A DNA stretch of 64,000 nucleotides from CAINVV01 sp037140615. Its GTDB lineage: Bacteria > Bacteroidota > Bacteroidia > Bacteroidales > Prolixibacteraceae. How positions within the stretch are numbered: the first letter of the stretch is position 1; each line of letters begins with the position of its first letter. The stretch is from NCBI GenBank assembly GCA_037140615.1, contig JBAXED010000001.1:48767-112766 (forward strand), in the 5' to 3' direction. Shown in pieces: positions 17,862 through 25,406 of this stretch. The notes beneath the pieces are model-generated. The model searched no databases. It was not told where the DNA came from and saw only the letters and a program-made list of their open reading frames with translations. The position numbers and the translations under genes were made by a program.

Positions 17862-17900
17862 TAAGAAGGGGGAGATGAAACGATCACCCCCCCCTTCTTA
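17862..17900. terminator. Bidirectional hairpin between convergent kinase and rhamnosidase genes
   Basis: TAAGAAGGGGG and CCCCCTTCTTA form a perfect 11-bp stem round a loop of about 16 bases. It lies between the stops at 17831 and 17917. There is no long U-tract, but position and stability suggest it ends both transcripts. Confidence 0.7.
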
Positions 17901-17916
17901 TTCTGAATTCAATTCA

Positions 17917-20682
17917 TTACTTGCTAACCTTTTTGGGTAGAAAAAGATCGGAAGCATATGTAAACTGATATTTTCCTGATCCAAGTTCAACGACTGTTGA
18001 CTCTCCTTCCTGTTGACCTTTACCTACTTTACTTGCAGAAAGAGGAGCCTGATTAAGCATAACTTTTGTGAGTTCTGCAAAAGGAAGGGTTACAGTGGCT
18101 GTGGTATTCGCTGGTACAGTCACATCAAACGCAAAATTAGCGTTATCAAGTATCCAGGAAGATTTTACTATTCCATACATACTTTTCAGTTCGGCAGAAG
18201 CTTTTGTTAGTCCGCCACCGGGATGTGGTGCGAGCAATATATGTTTGTAACCAGGATTTTGAGGATCCAAATCCAAACCTGCCACATGTTTGTATAACCA
18301 TTCTCCAATGGCACCATATGCATAGTGGTTGAAGCTATTCATGCCAACATCCTGGAAAGAACCATCCGGCTTTTGTCCGTCCCAGCGTTCCCAAATTGTC
18401 GTTGCCCCCTGCGTAACCGGATACAACCAGGAAGGATACTTTTTGCGGTTTATCAACATGAAAGCTAAATCATCCTGACCAATCGATGAGAGCGTTTTGC
18501 AAAGAAGCGGAGTCCCAACGAAACCGGAAGTGAGATGTCCCATTTTCCTGACATCATTGGCCAAATATTCTGCAGCGTTCTTTTTCAAATTATCAGGCAA
18601 GAGGTCAAATGCCAATGCCAGCGAATATCCTGTTTGTGTATGAGAAACAACCCTTCCATTTTTTGTCACAAACTCATCGATAAAAGCTTTTTTCACCGCA
18701 TCAGAGAGTTTTGCATAATAGGTTGCATCTTCAGATTTACCTAAGATACCGGCAATCTTACCGAGTAATCTGGAAGAATATGCATAATACGCTGTAGCAA
18801 TTAGATCCTTCTCCGTTGTTGCACCGGGATAGGAAGAGCTATTGGAGGCAAAGGCAAGCCAGTCGCCAAAATGTGCATCACCGATCCAGAGATTTTTTGA
18901 TCCTGCGCGGGTGTGCATGTATTCGACCCATGCCTTCATACTTTTATATTGCTCAGACAAGATTCGCTTGTCACCATAAACCAGGTAAACAGTCCATGGA
19001 ACAATAATAGAAGCATCTGCCCAGGCTGTAGCCCCACCCTCTCCCTTCAAAACATCAGGAATAACATGTGGAACACGGCCACTTTCTGCCTGATCGGCAG
19101 GAAAATCTTTCATCCATTTGGTATAGAAAGCTGCAACATCGAAATTGAAAGCAGCTGTCATACTGAAAACCTGAGCGTCACCGGTCCATCCCAATCGCTC
19201 ATCCCGCTGTGGGCAGTCAGTCGGAACGTCGACGAAATTGCCTTTTTGCCCCCATTGAATGTTGTGTTGCAATTGATTTATCAGAGAGTCTGAACAGGCA
19301 AAGGTACCGGTTGGATCCATGGCAGAATGAATCACAACTCCAGTTACCTGATCTAGAACAGGCTCTGCTGAGAGTCCCTTAAGCATCACAAACCTGAAAC
19401 CATGAAAAGTAAACAAAGGCTGAAAAGTTTCTTCACCTCCTCCTTTGAGAATGTAAGTGTCGGTACATTTTGCAGCACGGAGATTATCGGTATAAAAATT
19501 ACCTGCTTTGTCCAGAACTTCGGCGAATTTCAATTCAATCATATCCCCTTTGCTGCCATTCACTTTTAATCTGACAACACCGACCATATTCTGACCCATA
19601 TCAATAACTGTCTCTCCCTTAGGTGTTTTAATTAGCTTAACAGGTTTGATCTCCTCTATGGCCTGAACGGGAACTCCTTGAGGAGCAATCAAAGTATTTT
19701 TAGTGTAGTCATAAACTACTGCATCGTTCCATTTTGCATCTCCATAGCCTGTTTGGTCCCATCCGTTCAAGTCAAGCCTTGCATCATAGCTTTCTCCATT
19801 GTAAATATCTGATTCCAGAATTGGTCCGGTGGTGGCTTTCCATTTTGAATCTGTTGATATTACTTCACTCGTTCCATCGGTGTAGCTGATTTCAAGCTGA
19901 GCCAAAAGGGCGCTCTTATCTCCGTAATAACTTCTCTGTCCTTTGAAACCAATGTTACCACGATACCAGCCATCCGCCAAAATGGCTCCGATGGCGTTTT
20001 TTGCACCTAGCATGGATGTCACATCATAGGTTTGATATTGGATGCGGGTTTTGTAGCTTGTCCAACCGGGTGTAAAAAGGTCATTGCCAACTTTCTTTCC
20101 GTTCAAGCGCAATTCGTAAAGGCCAAGCGCAGACACATAAACACGGGCCGTCTTAATCTTCTTGGCCAGCGAAAATTCCTTCCTAAAGTATTGAGATGGC
20201 CGTGAAATCAAATTATCAGGCTCCTGACCAAGTCTTATCCAATTGGCTTTCCAGTCGGAAGCATTTAACAATCCCGCCTCCCAATATGCAGGTTCGCTCC
20301 AGGAGGTTGCCTTGCTTTTTGTATCCCAGATCCTGACCTGCCACCATAGCCGTTGTCCTGATTTGGCAGGCGTTCCGCCATAAGTTACGTTAACTGATTC
20401 AGAGGAATTTACTTTTCCAGACGTCCAAACCAGTTTGCTCATTTTTGAAAGATTTTCTACTTTTTCAGCAACCCGTATTTCGTAGGCCTGTTGCGTGAAA
20501 TTGTTCTCTTCAGCGACTATTTGCCAGCTCAATTGGGGTTGTGCTACACCGATCCCTATCGGATTGACATGGTAGTCACACTTGAGGGTATTCACAATGC
20601 TTTTTGAATACCCGGAAAAGGAAATAACTGTAAGCAGAATTGGAAAGAAAAAGTTTCTGTAGTGTGTGGTTGGAATTTTCAT
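17917..20682 (-). CDS. Secreted alpha-L-rhamnosidase, glycoside hydrolase family 78
   Basis: Releases terminal L-rhamnose from plant or bacterial glycans. The 921 residues begin with a signal peptide (hydrophobic core about residues 10-24), then a fibronectin-like domain (PIGIGVAQPQLSWQ), beta-sandwich domains (LRLNGKKVGNDLFTPGWTSY), and the (alpha/alpha)6 catalytic domain with the hallmark VPTDCPQRDERLGWTGDAQ holding the acidic residues, plus MNSFNHYAYGAIGEWLY. A C-terminal sandwich follows. A TATCTTTG box lies 20 bp upstream. No SusC/SusD pair or rhamnose genes surround it, so it is not part of a visible polysaccharide-utilisation locus. Confidence 0.93.
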   Translation of the reverse strand: MKIPTTHYRNFFFPILLTVISFSGYSKSIVNTLKCDYHVNPIGIGVAQPQLSWQIVAEENNFTQQAYEIRVAEKVENLSKMSKLVWTSGKVNSSESVNVTYGGTPAKSGQRLWWQVRIWDTKSKATSWSEPAYWEAGLLNASDWKANWIRLGQEPDNLISRPSQYFRKEFSLAKKIKTARVYVSALGLYELRLNGKKVGNDLFTPGWTSYKTRIQYQTYDVTSMLGAKNAIGAILADGWYRGNIGFKGQRSYYGDKSALLAQLEISYTDGTSEVISTDSKWKATTGPILESDIYNGESYDARLDLNGWDQTGYGDAKWNDAVVYDYTKNTLIAPQGVPVQAIEEIKPVKLIKTPKGETVIDMGQNMVGVVRLKVNGSKGDMIELKFAEVLDKAGNFYTDNLRAAKCTDTYILKGGGEETFQPLFTFHGFRFVMLKGLSAEPVLDQVTGVVIHSAMDPTGTFACSDSLINQLQHNIQWGQKGNFVDVPTDCPQRDERLGWTGDAQVFSMTAAFNFDVAAFYTKWMKDFPADQAESGRVPHVIPDVLKGEGGATAWADASIIVPWTVYLVYGDKRILSEQYKSMKAWVEYMHTRAGSKNLWIGDAHFGDWLAFASNSSSYPGATTEKDLIATAYYAYSSRLLGKIAGILGKSEDATYYAKLSDAVKKAFIDEFVTKNGRVVSHTQTGYSLALAFDLLPDNLKKNAAEYLANDVRKMGHLTSGFVGTPLLCKTLSSIGQDDLAFMLINRKKYPSWLYPVTQGATTIWERWDGQKPDGSFQDVGMNSFNHYAYGAIGEWLYKHVAGLDLDPQNPGYKHILLAPHPGGGLTKASAELKSMYGIVKSSWILDNANFAFDVTVPANTTATVTLPFAELTKVMLNQAPLSASKVGKGQQEGESTVVELGSGKYQFTYASDLFLPKKVSK

Positions 20683-20702
20683 AAGTAAGCTGTTAATTTA
20701 TT

Positions 20703-20710
20703 CAAAGATA
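20703..20710 (-). promoter_or_regulatory. Predicted -7 box for the GH78 gene
   Basis: TATCTTTG on the minus strand, a full TAnnTTTG match, 20 bp before the ATG at 20682. It shows that the rhamnosidase can be transcribed independently of the dehydrogenase upstream. Confidence 0.55.
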
Positions 20711-20727
20711 AAAAATTTTGATGGAGG

Positions 20728-21702
20728 CTAGCCCCAAACTTCCGGATTTACGATTGAAATATCCCTCCGTCCTTCGAAAAATCGCAAAATATTCCTGGAT
20801 GCTTCACGACCGGTCTCAATCCGGGTATCAATAGTTCCTGTGGCATTGTGAGGAGTTAACACCACATTGTCCAATACAAACAGCTCAGGTGATACAATCG
20901 GTTCTGCCTCAAACACATCCAGTCCGGCTCCTCCCAACTTGCCATTCTGAAGATAGGTGACAAGGGCTTTTTCGTCAATGACAGGACCTCTCGCAGTATT
21001 CAGAATGATGGCACCATTTTTCATTTTTTTCATCGCTGCCTCATCAAGCAAATGAAAGGTTTCATTCGTCATTGGACAGTGCATTGAAATAACGTCAGAT
21101 TTTTGGAGCAACTCCTCAAAACCTACTTGTTGACAAGCATATTTTTCTTCTATTTCGACACTTAATCTGGTTCTGTTGAAGTAGATAACTTTCATGCCTG
21201 ATGCGATGGCTCTACGGGCAAAGGCTTGACCAATACGACCCATTCCAATGATTCCCAATGTCTTGCCATAGATTCCTGTTCCAAGATTTTCCATCATTCC
21301 CCATTTAAAATTGGGATTGGTCCTCATTTCTCTATCGGTTAAAGCAATTTTCCTTGTAAGCGAAAGAAGCAAGCCAAAAGCCATTTCCGCCGTAGGCTCA
21401 GTAACTGCATTGGGTGTATTACAAACAACTATGCCCATTTCATTTGCTTTTGTAATGTCAATGTTGTTGTACCCAACACCAAAATTGGCAATGACCTTGA
21501 GTCTGGAGGCAATATCAAGCATCTCTGCTGTAAGTGGTCTGGTAAAAACGGAAAGGACACCATCTGCCAATCGAATGTGGTTTTTGATTTCATCGTCCGA
21601 AAACATAAACGATTTAGTCGGATAAATCAGCTCGAACTTTTCTTCAAGATCAGAAAGTCCCGCTTTTGGTATCGCGGCAATGATGAGAACAATGGGCTTC
21701 AT
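20728..21702 (-). CDS. D-isomer-specific 2-hydroxyacid dehydrogenase (glyoxylate/hydroxypyruvate reductase-like)
   Basis: A 324-residue NAD(P)-dependent dehydrogenase. Motifs: NFGVGYNNIDITKANEMGI, Rossmann GIIGMGRIGQAFARRA, catalytic Arg in LNTARGPVIDEKAL, Glu in LDVFEAEPIV, and His in LTPHNATGT. Substitution of the usual IGS/A after the His by ATGT is common in the glyoxylate/2-ketogluconate reductase group. The sequence does not decide between glyoxylate, hydroxypyruvate and 2-keto-sugar acids. It lies 9 bp downstream of a small membrane-protein gene, so the two are probably co-transcribed. Confidence 0.88.
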   Translation of the reverse strand: MKPIVLIIAAIPKAGLSDLEEKFELIYPTKSFMFSDDEIKNHIRLADGVLSVFTRPLTAEMLDIASRLKVIANFGVGYNNIDITKANEMGIVVCNTPNAVTEPTAEMAFGLLLSLTRKIALTDREMRTNPNFKWGMMENLGTGIYGKTLGIIGMGRIGQAFARRAIASGMKVIYFNRTRLSVEIEEKYACQQVGFEELLQKSDVISMHCPMTNETFHLLDEAAMKKMKNGAIILNTARGPVIDEKALVTYLQNGKLGGAGLDVFEAEPIVSPELFVLDNVVLTPHNATGTIDTRIETGREASRNILRFFEGRRDISIVNPEVWG

Positions 21703-21711
21703 GGTAAGAAA

Positions 21712-22209
21712 TTATGGTTGAATAATAACAAAGCGTCTGAAATAGAAACCAGTGTAATAAAATCGTATAGAAGAGAGCAGCAGGGGTATCGACATCATCA
21801 GATAAAGAAATGCCAAGTAAGAAAATGGAACCCAGCCTGTAGTTCGTAAGGTAATTCCCATGGAGATCATGAAGATCATAACCAGGTAGCTCTTGAAGTT
21901 AAAGAAGGAGAACAGGCATGGATATTCATTTTTCAGACCTAGTATCCGGAGCGTATGTTTAAGAGAAAGTTTCGAAAAAAGCCTGATGTAAAACGCAATC
22001 CCACAAAACAGAACAACCAACAATTTAAGCCAAAGATATCTGCCTGTTGTATCAAGCATTTTATAACCTTTGAACATTAGCATAGAACCGGCAAATGTCC
22101 AGACACCGGCAGCAATAAAGAGGAGGATACGCTTGGGAACAGCCGGCTTCAACCAGGATAGATTTCTCACTGCATCAATTTTACTCTGAATAGTCGATTC
22201 GATTTTCAA
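21712..22209 (-). CDS. Small four-helix membrane protein, unknown
   Basis: A 165-residue protein with four predicted helices (about residues 27-46, 60-77, 104-124 and 130-152) and a basic cytoplasmic start (SWLKPAVPKR). The order and loops resemble a Bacteroidota family found near 2-hydroxyacid dehydrogenases, but I do not know a name. The start ATG 22209 has no visible ribosome-binding site. Only 9 bp separates it from the dehydrogenase gene downstream. Confidence 0.65.
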   Translation of the reverse strand: MKIESTIQSKIDAVRNLSWLKPAVPKRILLFIAAGVWTFAGSMLMFKGYKMLDTTGRYLWLKLLVVLFCGIAFYIRLFSKLSLKHTLRILGLKNEYPCLFSFFNFKSYLVMIFMISMGITLRTTGWVPFSYLAFLYLMMSIPLLLSSIRFYYTGFYFRRFVIIQP

Positions 22210-22269
22210 TGGATCGCTCCGGATAGCCGGTATCGATTTAGATGCAAATGAAAAGAAATTTTGTGACTC

Positions 22270-22590
22270 TTACTTTACAAGATCAAAAATATTGATTAAC
22301 TGCCCGGTTATGTTAACAATTCTTCTAAGAATTAAAGTGAGTTCGGAAAGCTTTTTTGAAGTCCGGTTTATCTCCTCGGTCAAAGCATTCAAAGCCAGGG
22401 TTTCAATTTTCAATTCAGCTATCAGCCTCTTTTCAAAAGTTGCTACCAACAATCGCTCCATGTTCCTCATACTCAAGGAGGCCTTTTCCAGTCCGATTAG
22501 CTCTGCTCGGGTTAATCCTTCTTTGGCCATCTCTGATACTATTTCATTCTGAGCGATTCTGATATCGACCAGTGGCATTCCCTTGTCCAT
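22270..22590 (-). CDS. Small helical protein of unknown function
   Basis: A 106-residue soluble, nearly all-helical protein with no signal peptide. Heptad-like leucines run through LLVATFEKRLIAELKIETLALNALTEEINRTSKKLSELTLIL, suggesting a coiled coil. It lies 5 bp downstream of a lipoprotein gene and is almost certainly translated with it. I do not recognise the family. Confidence 0.6.
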   Translation of the reverse strand: MDKGMPLVDIRIAQNEIVSEMAKEGLTRAELIGLEKASLSMRNMERLLVATFEKRLIAELKIETLALNALTEEINRTSKKLSELTLILRRIVNITGQLINIFDLVK

Positions 22591-22595
22591 AATTA

Positions 22596-23504
22596 TTATT
22601 GTTTACTATTGGTATTAAAATTGGCAACCATCAAATGAAGAGTCTCTGCTTCATGGTAATATTCATTCAGGATAAAGGCGATTTCTTCAAAACTTTTCTT
22701 TTGGTTCAATGCTTCAGCGACAGATAAATGGGCTGCCCTCAGATTTTTTACCATGCGGATAGATTGCAGACGGAGTATTTTTAGTGCCTCAACTCTTTTC
22801 ATCAGGGCAATATAATTTATCTCACTTTCAATCGCTGGCGGAGAGCGCTTCGTAAAGTAAAAACCAAAACTTTCATGTACCCCGGATGCCTCATTTGAAA
22901 TCAGACCAATAAGAATATCTGATGATAAATATTTTATCATCTCGCTGCAAAGCACTGAAACGAGTGTATCAGCCTGATTTACATATTTTTTAAGTGCTTT
23001 AATTTGTCGGCTACCAAGATATAGGCGGGTGCCGGCTTCCATCAAATTGACGAGCAATGTTCCTGATCCAGCCTGAAGCTTATCCTCTACATTCATTTTG
23101 TTGTAATATCCAATCGAAGTTTCGAGGTCAACACCGATAGCTCCAAAAAGTGTCCGCCTGGTTTTGAATGGGGTATCTGATGAAAGTTGAACCAGTCCTT
23201 CTGCATATTTATCAAGAATATTGAAAACGGATCTAACCTTGGCAGGAATCTTGTCATTTTTGATGCGCTCTTTAACAATTGCATCCAATTCATTTATATG
23301 CGTGGCGGGATCTGAGAACGAATTGGCGTAATAGACACCTCTGATCTCCCGGATATCCGCAAGTTCAATCGATATTTTTTCGGGAATTACAGAGAAAACC
23401 TCAGCTTTGGAGGCAAATTGCTGAACAATATCCCGTTGCTGTTTGGAGACAGAAATACAGCTTCCCAAAAGGGGCAATAAAATCAGGGAGTAATAGATTT
23501 TCAT
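22596..23504 (-). CDS. Lipoprotein of unknown function
   Basis: A 302-residue protein starting at ATG 23504 with MKIYYSLILLPLLGSC: lipobox LGSC, Cys16. The mature part is largely helical (VKERIKNDKIPAKVRSVFNILDKYAEGLVQL, ESEINYIALMKRVEALKIL). The open frame continues 192 nt upstream, but that part translates a heptamer-repeat region, so 23504 is chosen. It pairs with the 106-residue helical gene 5 bp downstream. No family recognised. Confidence 0.65.
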   Translation of the reverse strand: MKIYYSLILLPLLGSCISVSKQQRDIVQQFASKAEVFSVIPEKISIELADIREIRGVYYANSFSDPATHINELDAIVKERIKNDKIPAKVRSVFNILDKYAEGLVQLSSDTPFKTRRTLFGAIGVDLETSIGYYNKMNVEDKLQAGSGTLLVNLMEAGTRLYLGSRQIKALKKYVNQADTLVSVLCSEMIKYLSSDILIGLISNEASGVHESFGFYFTKRSPPAIESEINYIALMKRVEALKILRLQSIRMVKNLRAAHLSVAEALNQKKSFEEIAFILNEYYHEAETLHLMVANFNTNSKQ

Positions 23505-23524
23505 GGAAGGGAGGTTAGGGGAAA

Positions 23525-23590
23525 ATTTGAGAGTTGAGAGTTGAGAGTTAAGAGTTGGAAGATGAGAAAATGAGAGGGTGAGAAAATGAG
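23525..23590. repeat. Heptamer-repeat tract upstream of the lipoprotein gene
   Basis: GAGAGTT-type heptamers (three to four near-perfect copies from 23529) grade into GATGAGAAAATGAGAGGGTGAG. There is no facing inverted arm nearby. Open on the minus strand, where it gives a Ser/Leu/Thr-rich false extension of the lipoprotein. Confidence 0.8.
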
Positions 23591-23734
23591 ATTGCATGGG
23601 TCGCCCTGTGTGGCTGTTCGAACTGAATGTTGTGAAGAGTTTATTAAGGTTAGTAGGCATCGACATATTTATTTGGAAAACGCTTGGAAGTCGCAATTGT
23701 TTATTTTTTTAAAGAAATATTTTAATAACAGAAG

Positions 23735-23762
23735 GGTTGGTAAAGAATTTTTCCTAGTTTTG
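23735..23762 (+). promoter_or_regulatory. Probable trp operon promoter
   Basis: TTG at 23735-23737 and TAGTTTTTG at 23754-23762, close to TTTG-N19-TAnnTTTG but with one extra base in the -7 box and a 16-bp spacer. It lies 17 bp before the leader-peptide ATG and is the only promoter-like sequence before trpB. Confidence 0.5.
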
Positions 23763-23779
23763 CGACAAACAAGTACAAA

Positions 23780-23842
23780 ATGAAAACGCTTTTGGTAAAT
23801 ACATATTGGTGGTGGCTCGATTATAACTTTCAAAAGTCGTAA
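23780..23842 (+). CDS. trpL: trp operon leader peptide (20 aa, three consecutive Trp)
   Basis: ATG at 23780 opens a 20-codon frame, MKTLLVNTYWWWLDYNFQKS, ending in TAA at 23840. Three Trp codons (23807-23815) in a 20-residue peptide directly upstream of a perfect 16-bp terminator stem and the trp genes is the arrangement of classical ribosome-mediated trp attenuators. The Trp run lies just after the first strand of a possible 1:2 hairpin (23794-23802 with 23856-23864). Too short for ordinary gene callers. I judge it real because tandem Trp is rare by chance and the context fits. Confidence 0.85.
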   Translation: MKTLLVNTYWWWLDYNFQKS

Positions 23843-23864
23843 GGAAGCAGCGTCCGTATTTACC
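23794..23864 (+). promoter_or_regulatory. Candidate 1:2 pause hairpin of the trp leader
   Basis: GGTAAATAC (23794-23802) is perfectly complementary to GTATTTACC (23856-23864), a 9-bp stem enclosing the Trp codons and the leader stop codon. A ribosome stalled on the Trp codons would prevent its left strand from pairing. I could not find a convincing competing 2:3 antiterminator by eye. Confidence 0.5.
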
Positions 23865-23880
23865 TGAATAATATAGTAAA

Positions 23881-23920
23881 CAAGAGACCTGTCGCACCTG
23901 CGACAGGTCTCTTGTCTTTT
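23881..23920 (+). terminator. trp attenuator terminator
   Basis: CAAGAGACCTGTCGCA (23881-23896) and TGCGACAGGTCTCTTG (23899-23914) are perfectly complementary over 16 bp, followed by TCTTTT. It starts 38 bp after the leader stop and ends about 90 bp before trpB, so it can only stop transcription before the structural genes. Confidence 0.9.
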
Positions 23921-23957
23921 AGAGAGATGAGACATGAGATATAAGACATGAGAGACA
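23918..23957. repeat. Degenerate GAGACAT-type repeat between attenuator and trpB
   Basis: GAGATGAGACATGAGA and a second GACATGAGAGA unit lie just after the attenuator. Same flavour as the tract that follows trpB (25189 onward). Confidence 0.6.
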
Positions 23958-24009
23958 ATATTTTCGCATATAAGCTAATCACCAAAAAAGATATTAATAC
24001 GAAAAATAT

Positions 24010-25200
24010 ATGAATACTTATCTGGCAGATAAAAATGGATATTACGGAGAATTTGGAGGGGCCTACATTCCTGAGATACTTCACAAGTGCGTTACTGAGC
24101 TGCAAAATACCTATTTGGGTGTTATTGAAAGTGAAGAATTCAGGAAAGAATTTGACCAATTGCTTCAGGATTATGTTGGTCGTCCTTCACCGCTTTACCT
24201 GGCAAAAAGGCTTAGTGCAAAATATGGTTGCAAGATCTACCTTAAGAGGGAAGATCTCAACCATACAGGAGCACACAAAATAAACAACACCATTGGCCAG
24301 ATTCTGCTCGCGCGGAAAATGGGCAAGACACGGATCATTGCAGAGACAGGTGCCGGACAGCATGGTGTGGCCACTGCCACAGTATGTGCCTTGATGGATA
24401 TGGAATGTCTGGTCTATATGGGAAAAACCGATGTCCAGCGTCAGCATGTCAATGTTCAAAAAATGAAAATGCTGGGTGCAGAAGTCAGGCCGGTAACTTC
24501 CGGCAATATGACTTTGAAAGATGCCACCAACGAAGCCATTCGCGATTGGTGCTGCAATCCGGCAGATACTTTCTACATCATTGGGTCGACAGTTGGTCCG
24601 CACCCTTATCCGGATATGGTGGCACGACTGCAGTCTGTGATTAGTGCGGAGATTAAGAAACAACTTATGGTGAAAGAAGGACGCGACTATCCGGATTATC
24701 TGATTGCCTGCGTAGGGGGTGGAAGCAATGCTGCCGGAACCATCTACCATTATCTTGACGATGAACGGGTGAAGATCGTTCTTGCAGAGGCCGGCGGACT
24801 CGGAATCTTATCCGGACAAAGTGCTGCCACCATACAATTGGGCAGAGTTGGCATACTTCACGGTTCCAAATCGCTGGTAATGCAGAGTGAAGATGGCCAG
24901 ATTGAAGAACCTTATTCCATCTCTGCGGGGTTGGACTATCCTGGAATCGGCCCCATGCATGCGCATTTGGCCACTACCAAAAGAGCTACAATCCTGGCCG
25001 TTGACGATGATGAAGCCTTGAAAGCAGCATTTGAATTAACAAAACTGGAAGGCATTATCCCGGCTCTTGAGTCGGCCCATGCTTTGGGAGCACTTTCTAA
25101 AGTGGTTTTCAAATCTACGGATGTGGTGGTTCTTAACCTGTCGGGAAGAGGGGATAAGGATATGGACACTTATGTAAAAGTTATGAGTTTGGAGTTATGA
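24010..25200 (+). CDS. trpB: Tryptophan synthase beta subunit
   Basis: Condenses indole and serine to tryptophan with PLP, in complex with TrpA. The 396 residues begin GYYGEFGGAYIPE; PLP lysine Lys90 in HTGAHKINN; ETGAGQHGVATAT is the substrate carboxylate loop; CVGGGSNAAGT binds phosphate. This is the canonical TrpB1 type. It is the first structural gene after the attenuator and is separated from trpA by five genes. The last codons (VMSLEL and stop) are written in the same GAGTTATGAG-type sequence as the following repeat. Confidence 0.98.
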   Translation: MNTYLADKNGYYGEFGGAYIPEILHKCVTELQNTYLGVIESEEFRKEFDQLLQDYVGRPSPLYLAKRLSAKYGCKIYLKREDLNHTGAHKINNTIGQILLARKMGKTRIIAETGAGQHGVATATVCALMDMECLVYMGKTDVQRQHVNVQKMKMLGAEVRPVTSGNMTLKDATNEAIRDWCCNPADTFYIIGSTVGPHPYPDMVARLQSVISAEIKKQLMVKEGRDYPDYLIACVGGGSNAAGTIYHYLDDERVKIVLAEAGGLGILSGQSAATIQLGRVGILHGSKSLVMQSEDGQIEEPYSISAGLDYPGIGPMHAHLATTKRATILAVDDDEALKAAFELTKLEGIIPALESAHALGALSKVVFKSTDVVVLNLSGRGDKDMDTYVKVMSLEL

Positions 25201-25375
25201 GACATGAGAGATGAGACTTGAGATTAAAGTGAATGAGGGGGCGAGCGGGCGAGGGGGAGAGTGGGCGAACGCCTCATTTGAACTTTTCAGTCCTTCCAAC
25301 AGACCCACGGAGCAATATTTGGGAGTTCCATTCGCCCCGTCGCCCACTCTCCCACTCTCCCCCTCATTTCAACCC
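25189..25375. repeat. Heptamer-repeat cassette with G-rich/C-rich arms (trpB-trpE)
   Basis: The left arm runs from the trpB stop: GAGACATGAGAGATGAGAC, then a G-rich part with GGGGG, GGG, GGGGG and GGG runs (25237-25266), a G-quadruplex pattern. A unique stretch of about 60 bp follows, then the C-rich right arm (25331-25370) with CGCCCCGTCGCCCACTCTCC, the inverse of the left arm. Inside the operon the mRNA could fold into a long stem before trpE. Confidence 0.85.
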
Positions 25376-25406
25376 AGTTATAAAATTGAAAAAAATTAAA
25401 GGACCC

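Noticed and set aside
23505..23696. N-terminal extension of the lipoprotein gene by about 64 residues
   Set aside because: The extension is a translation of the heptamer tract and would bury a clear lipoprotein signal peptide; ATG 23504 fits better.
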